In this document: one piece after another, positions 6,575 to 15,268 of the stretch
Numbering within the stretch: position 1 is the stretch's first letter
How the letters are laid out: every line of letters begins with the position of its first letter
Source of the DNA: JBBROS01 sp965217935
Lineage (GTDB): Bacteria > Pseudomonadota > Alphaproteobacteria > Acetobacterales > Acetobacteraceae
Assembly (NCBI GenBank): GCA_965217935.1
Contig: OZ244581.1
Location: forward strand, 4,624,743-4,688,742
Direction: 5' to 3'
DNA length: 64,000 nt
Program-made: the position numbers and the translations under genes
Notes under the pieces: model-generated
The model's database searches: none
Told to the model about the DNA's origin: nothing
The model's input: only the letters and a program-made list of their open reading frames with translations

Positions 6575-8953
6575 TCAAGCGTTCGGCACGACAATGCTCA
6601 AATGCTGCGTGAAGGCGCCATACATGTCCGCCGAGACGCCTGCTGCTTGCACGCCGTTGACCGTGGCGCCGGTGACGAACAGGTTGCGGTCGGTCGCGGC
6701 CGATCCGCCGTAGGCATCGTTCAGGAACGTCACCGCGACGTCATGCGCGCCGGCTGCCAGGATGCCGGGAATGGTGACCGCCTGGGACTGCCCGGCGGCG
6801 CGTAGGGCCGTGACCACGCCGGTTTGGCCGACCGCCTTGCCGTCGACCGCGATCGAGAATTTCGCGTCGCCCTGGTAGGCGTCCTCGCACAGTTGCAGCA
6901 CGGTGTTGCCGGCGGTGCTGGTGGCGGCGCGGGCATGGAAGTCGGTCGAGCCGTTCGAAAGCAGCGTGGCCGAGGCCTCTTGCGTTGCCCAGCCGTTATA
7001 CGTCACGCCATCGACGTAGAGGTTGCGGTCGGTCGCGGCCGTCCCGTTCCACTTGTCGTTGAGGAAGCTCACCGTGACGGTGGAGCCCGGACCGAAATTG
7101 CCCTTGAGCGTGATGTCCTCGCGCGCCCCCGCGGCATGGGACGCGGACGCCATGCGGACGCCGCCGATCGTGTTGCCGTTGACCGCGATGGTGAACTGGG
7201 CGTCGCCCTGGTAGGCGTCCTCGGACACTTTCACGACAACCGTGTCGGAGACGCTGGCGGCGCGGGCGTGGAAGTCGGCCGAGCCGTTCGAGAACAGCGG
7301 GGCCGAGGCCTCTTTCGTCGCTACGCCGTTATAGGTCAGGCCATCGACGTAGAGGTTGCGGTCGGTCGCGGCCGTTCCGTTCCATTTGTCGTTGAGAAAG
7401 CTCACCGTGATGGTAGGGCTCGCGCCGAAATCGCCGTTGAACGTGATGGCCTCGGTTTTCCCGGCGCCGTGCGACGCGGTGGCGGTGCGGACGCCGCCGA
7501 CAGCCTTGCCGTTGACCGCGATGGTGAACTGGGCGTCGCCTTGGTAGGCGTCCTCGGACACGTTCACGACGACGGTGTCAGAGCCGCCCGTGGACGGCGC
7601 GGGCGTGCTCGCGGGGCCGCCCGCCTTGGGCGTAGAAGGGGCGGGCGCGGCGGTCGTCGGGATCGGCGCGGGCGCCGTGCCGGCAAATGAGAATGTCCGC
7701 TCGCCGCCGATGTACTCGGCGATGCTGACGCCCGGGATCGCGGCGCCGTTAATGCTCGCGCCGTCGACGTACAAGTTGCGGTCGCCGTCCGGCCCGCCGC
7801 CGGCGTTGTTGAGGAAGTTGACGCCGGCGGTATGCTGGCCGGCGCCGAAGTTGCCCTTGATATGGAAGGCCTGCCGCTCGCCGTTCCAGTGGATCGCGGA
7901 GGTGGAGAGCGTGCCGCCGATCTGCTTTCCGTCGACGGTCACGACGAACTGGGCGTCGCCTTGGTAATAGTCCTCGCTGATGACGATGGTGAGGTCATCG
8001 AGCCCGGCGCCGACCGTCTGGTCGCCTTTCGGCGCGGGCGGGACCGGCGCCGCGCTGGTGGACGCCGGGACCGGGGCGTCGGCGCCGCCGAGGCCGCCGT
8101 TGCCGTTGGCGTCGGTGGCGCCGTAGAAACTGAAGCCCCGCCCGTCCGGCGAAGAGGCGCTCTGCTGCGCGATGGCCGGGTTGGCGCCGTCCTTTGAGAA
8201 GCCGCGGATGTAGTCGATCTTCATGTCCGCAGACTCGCCGCGTGGCGCGCCAGCCCAGTTGCCGCCGACGGCGAGGTTGGCGAGGAGATACATCGGGCGA
8301 TGAAAGTCGGACGGCGTGGCCATCGACCCGGTGGCCTGGCCGTTGAAGTAGAAGGTGATCTTGTCCGCCTGCCAGTCCACGCCGAAGGTGTTGTATTGGG
8401 TGTAGAGGTTGGCGCCGCTGGTGTCGTGCCAGTCGCCCCGGCCGCCGCTGCCGGTCACCACCGCGCCGTTGTGGAACGAATAGGCGCCGCCGTCGCCGCC
8501 CGGGCTGACTGCGCCGAACGCCTCGAGCGCGTCGATCTCGGGCGGCCAGACATGCTCCTGCGAGAGCATCCAGAACGCGGGCCACATGCCGGAGGCAGCC
8601 GGCAACTGGGCGCGCATCTCGAAATAGCCGTATTGTTGCGAGAACGAATGATTGGTGGTGATGGCGCCCGAGGTATAGGCTTGTCCCATCGTTTTGGAGG
8701 GATCAGCCGACGGGGCGGCGCGTATGTCAAGGACGCCGCCGGACACGGAGAACGGATTGATGCCGACAGTCTGGTCTGAATACATCTGCACTTCATCATT
8801 GAGCTTTCGCTCTCCGTATGAATATGTCGTATCCCAGGTTCCAGTTCCACCCTGAATTTGATAGTTGGACGGACCATTTGAACTGAAGCTATTGAACTCG
8901 TCATCGAAAGTAAGTTTGTAACCGGTCAGGTCAAGACTGCCGCTGCTGGCCAT
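6575..8953 (-). CDS. GH16 glycoside hydrolase with four CBM60-like modules
   Basis: 792 residues. The catalytic GH16 domain spans about 1-255 and has the active-site motif EIDALE (139-144; nucleophile E139, acid/base E144). Pro/Ala-rich linkers follow. Four repeated modules lie at about 320-416, 459-556, 570-666 and 683-780, each with the pattern SEDAYQGDAQFTIAVNGK ... FLND ... DRNLYVDG that characterises Ca-dependent xylan-binding (CBM60-like) domains. Modules 2 and 3 are nearly identical, a recent duplication. No Sec signal peptide is present at the N-terminus (MASSGSLDLTGYKL), as in type-I-secreted rhizobial GH16 enzymes. It would cut beta-1,3/1,4-glucans or a self-made polysaccharide. Confidence 0.85.
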   Translation of the reverse strand: MASSGSLDLTGYKLTFDDEFNSFSSNGPSNYQIQGGTGTWDTTYSYGERKLNDEVQMYSDQTVGINPFSVSGGVLDIRAAPSADPSKTMGQAYTSGAITTNHSFSQQYGYFEMRAQLPAASGMWPAFWMLSQEHVWPPEIDALEAFGAVSPGGDGGAYSFHNGAVVTGSGGRGDWHDTSGANLYTQYNTFGVDWQADKITFYFNGQATGSMATPSDFHRPMYLLANLAVGGNWAGAPRGESADMKIDYIRGFSKDGANPAIAQQSASSPDGRGFSFYGATDANGNGGLGGADAPVPASTSAAPVPPAPKGDQTVGAGLDDLTIVISEDYYQGDAQFVVTVDGKQIGGTLSTSAIHWNGERQAFHIKGNFGAGQHTAGVNFLNNAGGGPDGDRNLYVDGASINGAAIPGVSIAEYIGGERTFSFAGTAPAPIPTTAAPAPSTPKAGGPASTPAPSTGGSDTVVVNVSEDAYQGDAQFTIAVNGKAVGGVRTATASHGAGKTEAITFNGDFGASPTITVSFLNDKWNGTAATDRNLYVDGLTYNGVATKEASAPLFSNGSADFHARAASVSDTVVVKVSEDAYQGDAQFTIAVNGNTIGGVRMASASHAAGAREDITLKGNFGPGSTVTVSFLNDKWNGTAATDRNLYVDGVTYNGWATQEASATLLSNGSTDFHARAATSTAGNTVLQLCEDAYQGDAKFSIAVDGKAVGQTGVVTALRAAGQSQAVTIPGILAAGAHDVAVTFLNDAYGGSAATDRNLFVTGATVNGVQAAGVSADMYGAFTQHLSIVVPNA

Positions 8954-9633
8954 GATCGCGTCCCTTTTGCTTGAGACGTCTATGCCCCAGGACGAACCGC
9001 TCGCGTAAGCGTGATAAATGTTAAGAGATGAAACAAGTCATAGAACTCAGGCTATGGAACGGAACTCAATGTTTGATTGCTGAACAAATGATTTATGGGC
9101 TATTGTGCAATGTCTGAAAGACTGATTAATTCCGCGGCCAAGTATTTGGGGCAATGATGGGCACGCAGCAGGCCACGTATCATCCGGCCGCTCGTGAGCG
9201 GGGGGTTGAGGCGCAGGGCGCTACGGCCAGTCTTAGCGCGGTCCTCAGCAGGCCGGTTTTGCCAGGGCAATTTGGTAAAAACCCCTAGCATACAGGAGCG
9301 CGGCGGCACGGGAGCGGGTCACTGTACTGCCTGAGTTGTCGCGTTGGCCGTTTCGACGACGACGGCCCGCAAGGCTTTCAAGGCAGAACAGACGGGAAAA
9401 AATAAGCGTCTTCCGGTCGCCTGCCGGAATTGCCAAGCCCGCCGGGCAAGCAACCCGCTCTCCAGCGTCGGCTCGCCGAGCCTCGCATACGGCATCCTCA
9501 CGTCGACGGCCGACGAAACGGTCTTGGCCGCAGAGCCAGACCCGAAAACCGATGCGAAGCGATCCCACCGCCTGATGTCAGCGAAGCTGACAGGGGCCGC
9601 CCCTTCAAGCAGGCGCGCCTTGCAAACCGTAAC
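8954..9633. other. Intergenic region, no recognised gene
   Basis: The first 150 bases (to about 9110) are AT-rich and probably hold the promoter of the GH16 gene. The rest has GC-rich short ORFs on both strands that do not look like proteins. Next to it are remains of an IS3 element, so this may be insertion debris. Confidence 0.4.
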
Positions 9634-9723
9634 TTAATTCGGGCGAACGTCACGCAATTGCGCGAGTTCAGCTAGCGGCTCCTTGCCCTCAACGACCGAC
9701 TGTGCCGCCTTCGCCTTAAAAGC
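9634..9723 (-). pseudogene. Fragment of IS3-family OrfA transposase
   Basis: The minus strand reads AFKAKAAQSVVEGKEPLAEL and then AQLRDVRPN before a stop. This matches the helix-turn-helix start of IS3-family OrfA proteins (pattern AFKAKVALEALKGEKTLAEL, AxxFxVHPNQI). Nothing of the rest of OrfA or OrfB follows. It is a short, dead remnant, read by eye. Confidence 0.4.
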
Positions 9724-9919
9724 CGGGGCATGGGCCCGTCGTGCTCACTTGGACGTTCCTGCTTCTGATCCGCGGCATGCTCGCCACGATCAGGCAGGCA
9801 ATCCACTCAAGGGCATGCCCGTATTCTCCCGGCCACCTCTCAGCTTAAGCAATGGCTCCCGCCATCCACGGTAAACGTCGATATCCGGCGCCCTCAATTG
9901 CCCCGGGACCATCCGCCTG

Positions 9920-10390
9920 TCATTCACCCTTGTGGTATTTCATATCCAAGGCGTCGATTGCGTCGACATTGCCTGCCGATCGGCCATTCGGATCGAACGC
10001 ACAGGCTAGAAACGCCTCGGCGATCGACTTGGCCAATTCGGGACCGACCACCCGCGATCCCATCGTGATGATCTGGGCGTTGTTTGATAATGCCGCGCGC
10101 TCGGCCGAATACGTGTCGTGCGTCTGAGCGGCCCTGATCCCAGGCACCTTGTTTGCTGATATGGCGACCCCGATGCCCGTTCCGCAGCAAAGGATCGCCC
10201 GGTCGTAGGTTCCATTAAGGACGCCGTGAGCGACCCGGTCAGACAGGTTTGCGTAAAACGGTTCGGCGCCCTCCTTCGGCGTGCTCACCTCGGCAACGTC
10301 GAGGCCGTTCTTGCCTTGGAGGTGCTCGGCGAGAATTTTTGCCAAGGGCGCTCCGGCGCTGTCGCCGGCGATAGCGAGCTTCAATGTCAT
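9920..10390 (-). CDS. eryI: RpiB-family D-erythrulose-4-phosphate isomerase (EryI/DerI type)
   Basis: 156 residues of the RpiB/LacAB sugar-phosphate isomerase family. The start MTLKLAIAGDSAGAPLAKIL is characteristic of the EryI/DerI branch rather than of ribose-5-phosphate isomerase B. The anion-binding loop CCGTGIGVAISANK and the motif NNAQIITMGSRVVG are present. In Brucella and Mycobacterium this enzyme converts D-erythrulose-4-phosphate to D-erythrose-4-phosphate in tetritol catabolism. It sits directly downstream of the matching EryH-type gene, 18 bases apart, which supports the assignment. No tetritol kinase, dehydrogenase or transporter is nearby. Confidence 0.78.
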   Translation of the reverse strand: MTLKLAIAGDSAGAPLAKILAEHLQGKNGLDVAEVSTPKEGAEPFYANLSDRVAHGVLNGTYDRAILCCGTGIGVAISANKVPGIRAAQTHDTYSAERAALSNNAQIITMGSRVVGPELAKSIAEAFLACAFDPNGRSAGNVDAIDALDMKYHKGE

Positions 10391-10408
10391 TCTCCTTTGC
10401 CTGATCGG

Positions 10409-11167
10409 TTAGATCACCGCCGCGCACTTGTCGATAATGGCATTGTATCCGTCAACGTCCCATGCAGCGCGCCCGATGAACAAGCCGTCGATATGAGGAC
10501 AACGGATGAGGTCCTGACAATTGCCTGCATTGACGCTTCCGCCATAGAGGCACCGCACGCTTCGCCCGGTCAGCTCCGATGCAACGCGTTTGATCGTCGC
10601 TTGCCGTTCGTCCGCATACTGCGGAGCAGCGGGGGTTCCCCCTTCCCCGATTGCCCAGACAGGTTCGTAGGCAAACAGGATCTGCGCCGACTTCTCCTCG
10701 TCCGACAACGCTCCCAACGCAGCTTCAACCTGAGTGCGAAGCAGACTGTCGGCCCGTCCGGTCGCCTTATCCTCTAGCGCTTCACCGACGCAGATCAACG
10801 GGATCAATCCGTGCCGAACCGCAGCCTGGGTTTTCCGCCCCACAGTTTCGTCCGTCTCTCCGAAATGGGTACGCCGCTCGGAATGCCCTAGTTCCACCAG
10901 ATCGAGTCCGCAATCGGTCAGCATTGTCGGGGAAATTTCTCCTGTCCAAGCTCCCTGGTCGGACCAGTGCATCGTTTGTGCGCCAACCTTGACGTCGGTA
11001 TGTTTCAGCGACGCTTTCACCTCGCGCAAAACGGTAAATGGAGGGATTATGAAACGCTGGATGCCGGCCCGGCAGGCCCGGAGGCCATCAATGAACTCTC
11101 TCGCCTCAGCGAGACCTTTGTGCATCTTCCAGCTGGTCCCGATCCACGCCGCGGATTTCTCATCCAT
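10409..11167 (-). CDS. eryH: TIM-like L-erythrulose-1-phosphate isomerase (EryH/LerI type)
   Basis: 252 residues with a triosephosphate-isomerase fold. Catalytic residues are intact: Lys14 (TSWKMHK), His95 (ELGHSERR) and Glu168 (AYEPVWAIG). The start WIGTSWKMHKGLAEA and the loop-6 sequence AIGEGGTPA differ from glycolytic TpiA (AIGTGKTA) and match the EryH/LerI paralogues, which convert L-erythrulose-1-phosphate to D-erythrulose-4-phosphate. It forms a two-gene operon with the RpiB-type isomerase downstream. A second TpiA for glycolysis is expected elsewhere in the genome. Assignment is by family pattern and gene pairing. Confidence 0.78.
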   Translation of the reverse strand: MDEKSAAWIGTSWKMHKGLAEAREFIDGLRACRAGIQRFIIPPFTVLREVKASLKHTDVKVGAQTMHWSDQGAWTGEISPTMLTDCGLDLVELGHSERRTHFGETDETVGRKTQAAVRHGLIPLICVGEALEDKATGRADSLLRTQVEAALGALSDEEKSAQILFAYEPVWAIGEGGTPAAPQYADERQATIKRVASELTGRSVRCLYGGSVNAGNCQDLIRCPHIDGLFIGRAAWDVDGYNAIIDKCAAVI

Positions 11168-11664
11168 TCGTCTCGCCTTGCAATCTTGCTGTGCAGCGTT
11201 GGCGTTCTAACCAGCCAGATGCCGTGAATGTCCAGACTGGTCGAAGACTGGCCGTAGTGACAACGCCTTGATCAAAGTGACATCCAGAATTGGATTTTAC
11301 CCGTAAATTGTCTGCATAGCTGAAGACGTTAACGACCAAATTTTGAGAGGCGCCACGACAGCCTTCAAATCACGGTTTGCATGGATAGCGCTGCTCCAGG
11401 ATCGTGACCGGACTTCCGAACGCTACAAGCGGCAAAACCACTCTTGACCTAATCCTATTGCGCCATCAGGCCCAGAATGTCGCCGCCGGCTACGCATTCA
11501 AAACGTTTATCCAACTGTGCCTTGTTGAAAAGCGGGTCCGCAACCTGGAAGGCAATCGCAAAGTCTCAGGATAGGTCACAAACAAAATTTCCAGGTATCC
11601 AACTCATGTTGCAGTGAGCCTTACCACGCCGAATCACACCGCCGGTCTTTCCGTTAAGGACCGA
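11168..11664. other. Intergenic region, no recognised gene
   Basis: About 500 bases between the isomerase pair and the polysaccharide-export gene. It is more AT-rich than its surroundings, with short broken ORFs only. A plus-strand stretch ending at about 11573 (…FKTFIQLCLVEKRVRNLEG) looks protein-like but has no start and I cannot assign it. Confidence 0.35.
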
Positions 11665-12243
11665 TCAAAACCGTCGCTCGTAAACCTGAACGACGTCGCC
11701 GGGGGCGATAAACGAACTTGGCATCACCTTGCCTTCGACAGCCTTTCCGCTCGTTGTCCGGACCACCCCGGCATAATCTTTCACGCCCCGGTAGGTAAAG
11801 CCGCCGGCGATTGCCACGGCGGTGAGCATGGTCATGCCAGGTTGATACGGGTACTCCCCTGGCTTGGCCACTTCACCGAGCACGAAGACCGGTCGATATG
11901 CGAGCACCTCAACGCTCACGCTCGGGTTGCGCAGCAAGTTCTTCTCGCGCAAGCCGCTTTCAATGCGCTTGTCCAACTGTTCGGGCGTAAGACCTGCAGC
12001 CTCCACGCTGCCGAGAAGGGGAACCGCAATTTGACCGCGGTCATCGACCCGGAATTCGCCTGTCAACTGGTCCTCGCCGAACACGATGATCCTCACTTGG
12101 TCGCCGCCGCCCAACGTGTAGCTGCGAGCGCCGTAATTTGGCAGGGGCGCCAAGCCAGACCCAGGAGCGCAACTCGAAAGCAGGGCCAGCGCAACCACTG
12201 CACGAGGGAAAATCTGCATCACACGTCGAATTCGCATCATCAT
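11665..12243 (-). CDS. Polysaccharide export lipoprotein (Wza/OPX family)
   Basis: 192 residues. A lipoprotein signal ends in the lipobox LSSC. A Poly_export domain follows (YTLGGGDQVRIIVFGEDQLTGEF … VDDRGQIAVPLLGSVEAAGLTPEQL), then an SLBB-like domain (VFVLGEVAKPGEYPYQPGMTMLTA). The product forms the outer-membrane/periplasmic channel for capsule or exopolysaccharide export. Its length fits the short OPX class, which lacks the C-terminal membrane helix of Wza. No co-polymerase (Wzc) or Wzx/Wzy genes are adjacent, so the rest of the export system is elsewhere. The upstream Crp-like gene, 18 bases away on the same strand, may control it. Confidence 0.85.
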   Translation of the reverse strand: MMMRIRRVMQIFPRAVVALALLSSCAPGSGLAPLPNYGARSYTLGGGDQVRIIVFGEDQLTGEFRVDDRGQIAVPLLGSVEAAGLTPEQLDKRIESGLREKNLLRNPSVSVEVLAYRPVFVLGEVAKPGEYPYQPGMTMLTAVAIAGGFTYRGVKDYAGVVRTTSGKAVEGKVMPSSFIAPGDVVQVYERRF

Positions 12244-12261
12244 TCCATCAGTTTATACAAA

Positions 12262-13011
12262 TCAGGCAAGAGTACGAGCTTCGTGCGCCGACGGCGCGGA
12301 ACACCTATGGCCCGAAGCGTTAGACCTGCGGCGTCCGCCGCGCAACATAGTTTCGAGACCGCCGCGATCCAGAATGGTAATTCGTCCCCGGCTGGTCCGG
12401 ATCAAACCCTCGTCTTGCAGCGTCGCTGTCGCAACGGTGATGCCGGATCGTCGAACGCCCAGCATCAAGGCGAGCGCCTCATGGGTCACCCGTAGTTCGT
12501 TGCAGCCAGCTCTGTCGTGGGCCATCAGGAGCCAACGGACATACCGGTCAAGAAGCGCATCAAGAGCGTTCGATGCGGCAGTTTGCATGACCTGCCGGGC
12601 CATGGACTGCACGTGACGCATGCAGTTGCGGCGAAGCAACAAGCTTTGATTCATCAAATCCTGAAGAGAGGCAACCGTTATGCGCAAGGCTGGCCCAGCG
12701 ATCTGCATGATTGCCGAAGCGCAGGAAGCAGAGCTTTCGTCAAGCAGCGCAAACTCTCCAACCAGCCCTTCCCGCCCGATCATTGCAACCTGCACCCCGG
12801 AACCGCCGCCATCAAGTTCGGCAATGAGAGACACCAAACCCTCCTCTATAAAAAACACATGCTCGGTAATCTGTCCACGCTCGATCAAGATCTGGCCAGC
12901 AACAAGCCAAACGCGCGTCAAGTGCGGACGCATGATGTCCCAGTCTCTTTGCGTAAGCGTTGCGAGAAGCTGATTGGATAAGCCTCCCGGGACGCCGGAT
13001 AACAGCCGCAT
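12262..13011 (-). CDS. Crp/Fnr-family transcription regulator
   Basis: 249 residues. The N-terminal cyclic-nucleotide-type jelly roll covers about 15-130 (LVAGQILIERGQITEHVFFIEEGLVSLI … IGREGLVGEFALLDES). The long dimer helix follows at about 130-165, then a winged helix with the recognition segment THEALALMLGVRRSGITVATATLQDEGLI. No Fnr-type cysteine cluster is present. ATG 13011 is preceded by AGGGGA at good spacing; a longer frame from 13098 has no such signal. This subfamily (DNA-binding part MLGVRRSGIT) often regulates exopolysaccharide or stress genes in Rhodospirillales. It probably acts on the adjacent export gene. Confidence 0.82.
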   Translation of the reverse strand: MRLLSGVPGGLSNQLLATLTQRDWDIMRPHLTRVWLVAGQILIERGQITEHVFFIEEGLVSLIAELDGGGSGVQVAMIGREGLVGEFALLDESSASCASAIMQIAGPALRITVASLQDLMNQSLLLRRNCMRHVQSMARQVMQTAASNALDALLDRYVRWLLMAHDRAGCNELRVTHEALALMLGVRRSGITVATATLQDEGLIRTSRGRITILDRGGLETMLRGGRRRSNASGHRCSAPSAHEARTLA

Positions 13012-13271
13012 TCGATCCCCTATCTTACCAATTTGACAGTCCGTCAGACCGATGAAGTGCCACCTTCCGAAATCAAGCTTACCTCTGACCCTGTGCACGG
13101 CTTCGCGGCTATTAGATAACGAAATTGTTTACCAGACGTTATAATCGTTCACGACATAAAAGCATAGCCGCGGATTTGGGCCGCTGTTCGCGAGATTATT
13201 CGCTCACCCAGACAACAAGATCATTCTCGGTCTCGTCGCTCGTCGTCGGCGCCAATCTGGCGGGATGAGCG

Positions 13272-14438
13272 TCAGGCGAGCAGGCCCCGGTAGACGTCGG
13301 CGGTCCGCGCGCCGGCAAGCGAGACGGGAAAGGCTCGGCTGGCATACGCCTGGCAAGCGCCGGCATCCGGAAGACGAAGCCGGCCGCGCAGGGCTGCGAT
13401 CAGCCGGTCGGCCATGTCCGCCGGCTCGCTGGAGGCGAACGCCAGCGCCTCGGACAGCGGGGACGCCACGTCCGGCAGGCCGCCGACCGGCGTCACCATC
13501 GAGGGCTTGCCGGCGGCCAGCGCCTCGGCGGCAACGAGGCCGAAGCCCTCGAGCGCCAGAGTCGGCACGACATTGAGGTCGGCGGCGCGAAAGAGCAACG
13601 GCAGGCCGTCTTCGGGCACGCGGCCCAGGAAACGCACCTGGCTGGCCAGTCCGAGATCCGTCGCGCGCTGTTCGTGCGCGCTCCGCAACGGACCGATCCC
13701 GCCGATGCAGAGCAGCACGCCAGGAATAGCGGAGGCGACCGGGACCACTGCCTTCAGCAGGCGTTCCAACCCCATTCGCTGCTTCAGGCGCCGGATCGTG
13801 ACAAGGTTCGCCCGGTCATTGGGCAGTCCGAGGCGGTCCCTAGCCTCGGCCCGGCTCTCGCCGCACGCGAACCAATCGAGGTCCACATAGCCGGGGACGA
13901 CCCTGATGCGGTCCCCGGAAACGCCGAACTCCTGCCGGGCCAAGGCGGCGACGGCTTGCGACAGGACGATCACCCGGCCCGCCAAGCGGAGCACCAGCAT
14001 CTCGATAGCTCGCTTGGCCGCGGCGTCTGCGGCCGGGCCTCCCTCGGTGCGGGACTCAGTCGACCAGGGGCCGTGGAAGCGCATCGCGAGCGGCTGGCGG
14101 CGCAGCTTGTCGATGACGAACACGCCATACATCGCCAAATGGAGCGCCGCGAGGTCGACCGGCTGCTCCCGCAGCACGGCCGCGACCGTATGCCGGACGG
14201 CGCGGGGCCGGCGGCCGAAGCCGCCCCGCTCCGGTCCGAACAGCCGCACCAGACCCCCCGACTCGGCGTCCGCGCCTGGCGGGCCCTCGACCACGCCGAT
14301 GACACGCATGCCCGCGGCCGGAAGATACCGCACGAGGTCGTTGTTGACCTGGTCCAGGCCGCCTGATCCGCTTCCGCCCCAGAACATGCCGATCTGGAGA
14401 CAGAGAGGGCTGTTTGCGTCTGAAGCGGCGGACGGCAC
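13272..14438 (-). CDS. Glycosyltransferase family 4
   Basis: 388 residues, GT-B fold. The N-terminal domain has the glycine-rich acceptor loop (MFWGGSGSGGLDQVNNDLVRYL). The C-terminal domain has the sugar-nucleotide site with the retaining-GT4 motif EGFGLVAAEALAAGKPSMVTPVGG (E-x7-E). It transfers a sugar from a nucleotide donor to a growing glycan or lipid carrier in the cytoplasm. It is transcribed toward the decayed IS701 remnant's far side and shares a strand with the Crp and export genes, so all three may serve one surface polysaccharide. Donor and acceptor unknown. Confidence 0.82.
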   Translation of the reverse strand: MPSAASDANSPLCLQIGMFWGGSGSGGLDQVNNDLVRYLPAAGMRVIGVVEGPPGADAESGGLVRLFGPERGGFGRRPRAVRHTVAAVLREQPVDLAALHLAMYGVFVIDKLRRQPLAMRFHGPWSTESRTEGGPAADAAAKRAIEMLVLRLAGRVIVLSQAVAALARQEFGVSGDRIRVVPGYVDLDWFACGESRAEARDRLGLPNDRANLVTIRRLKQRMGLERLLKAVVPVASAIPGVLLCIGGIGPLRSAHEQRATDLGLASQVRFLGRVPEDGLPLLFRAADLNVVPTLALEGFGLVAAEALAAGKPSMVTPVGGLPDVASPLSEALAFASSEPADMADRLIAALRGRLRLPDAGACQAYASRAFPVSLAGARTADVYRGLLA

Positions 14439-14504
14439 TGCTCTTTCCCTTCATTTGAGGTCATGTCCGGCTACCCAGCGGGACCAGGCGACAGCCCGCC
14501 TGCC

Positions 14505-15160
14505 TCATTGAGACGCGGTTTCGCCTCGGGCAAGTGCAGCCGTCGCCGCGTAATGCCGCAACGGCCTGCCGCCGCAGCGCCGCCCGATCCGGGAGCGCGC
14601 CTCGCCATGGTCCAGGCCCATTTCGCCGTCCGCCTGCTCGAACAGGCTTTCGATGCGCCCGCGCATGCCCGCAATGCGCGTCAGCCCGGCCACATTAATG
14701 TCCTACCCCGGACGTTCGCTTTTGAATTTCTGGGATAAGCAGGCCATGAAAACAAAAGGCTGATGTCCCGAGGCACGCGCTTGCAACACGACGAACTTCT
14801 GAACCAGGACACTTGACTGAAATCACCCCGGCTGAAAAAGCGAAGCGCGCTGTTGCCAGTCCAGATCGGCGAGAAATTTTTTCGCCCTTACGCAGTCAGG
14901 ACAACACGGGTCGAGCCCATCAGGCGCCCGGCCACGTAAGCCCCGCGCCGTCCCTGGCCGCATCCGCGCCCCAGCCCGCCCGCGACAGGACCTCCTGCGC
15001 CCTGTCCCACGTCCCGCCGCCGGCTGCTTTGGCCGCCTGCCAGCCGTTCTTGCCATCAACATTCGCAAGCAGGCGACGCAAGAAGGTCCCCGCACGCCTG
15101 CGCGGCCCAGTGCGCCCGAACCGCGGCGCGATCCTCTCCGCCGCGCCGTCCGAACCCGCA
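14505..15160 (-). pseudogene. Decayed IS701-family transposase
   Basis: Two separate stretches of one transposase are still readable on the minus strand. The N-terminal part at about 14920-15141 reads ERIAPRFGRTGPRRRA … LLANVDGKNGWQAAKAAG. The C-terminal part at about 14505-14684 reads RIESLFEQADGEMGLDHGEA. Both match IS701-like DDE transposases (ERIAPRF…, KNGWQLAEAAG; RIExxFexAKxExGLDxYExR). The central catalytic region is gone and the frames are disrupted. The order on the strand is correct, so this is one element eroded in place. Confidence 0.55.
14814..14870. repeat. Intergenic repeat family 1, copy D (degenerate)
   Basis: Weak copy of the repeat at 4584-4650. It shares GTTGCCAGTCCAGATC and the spacing of the first half, but the internal inverted repeats are eroded. 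It lies in the gap between the two IS701 remnants. Confidence 0.35.
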
Positions 15161-15268
15161 GGCCCGGCCGCGCGCGTCAACCGCCGTCACCATGCCTCGC
15201 CGCCTCCAGGCAGGCGCCACGCACAAACCCGGTCGCAGCGCGGCGCGGCTGGCCGCCTGCATCGAGCC

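Noticed and set aside
9245..9637. Short ORFs of about 100 codons on both strands downstream of the GH16 gene
   Set aside because: Overlapping frames on both strands with no plausible start signals or conserved pattern; probably IS debris.
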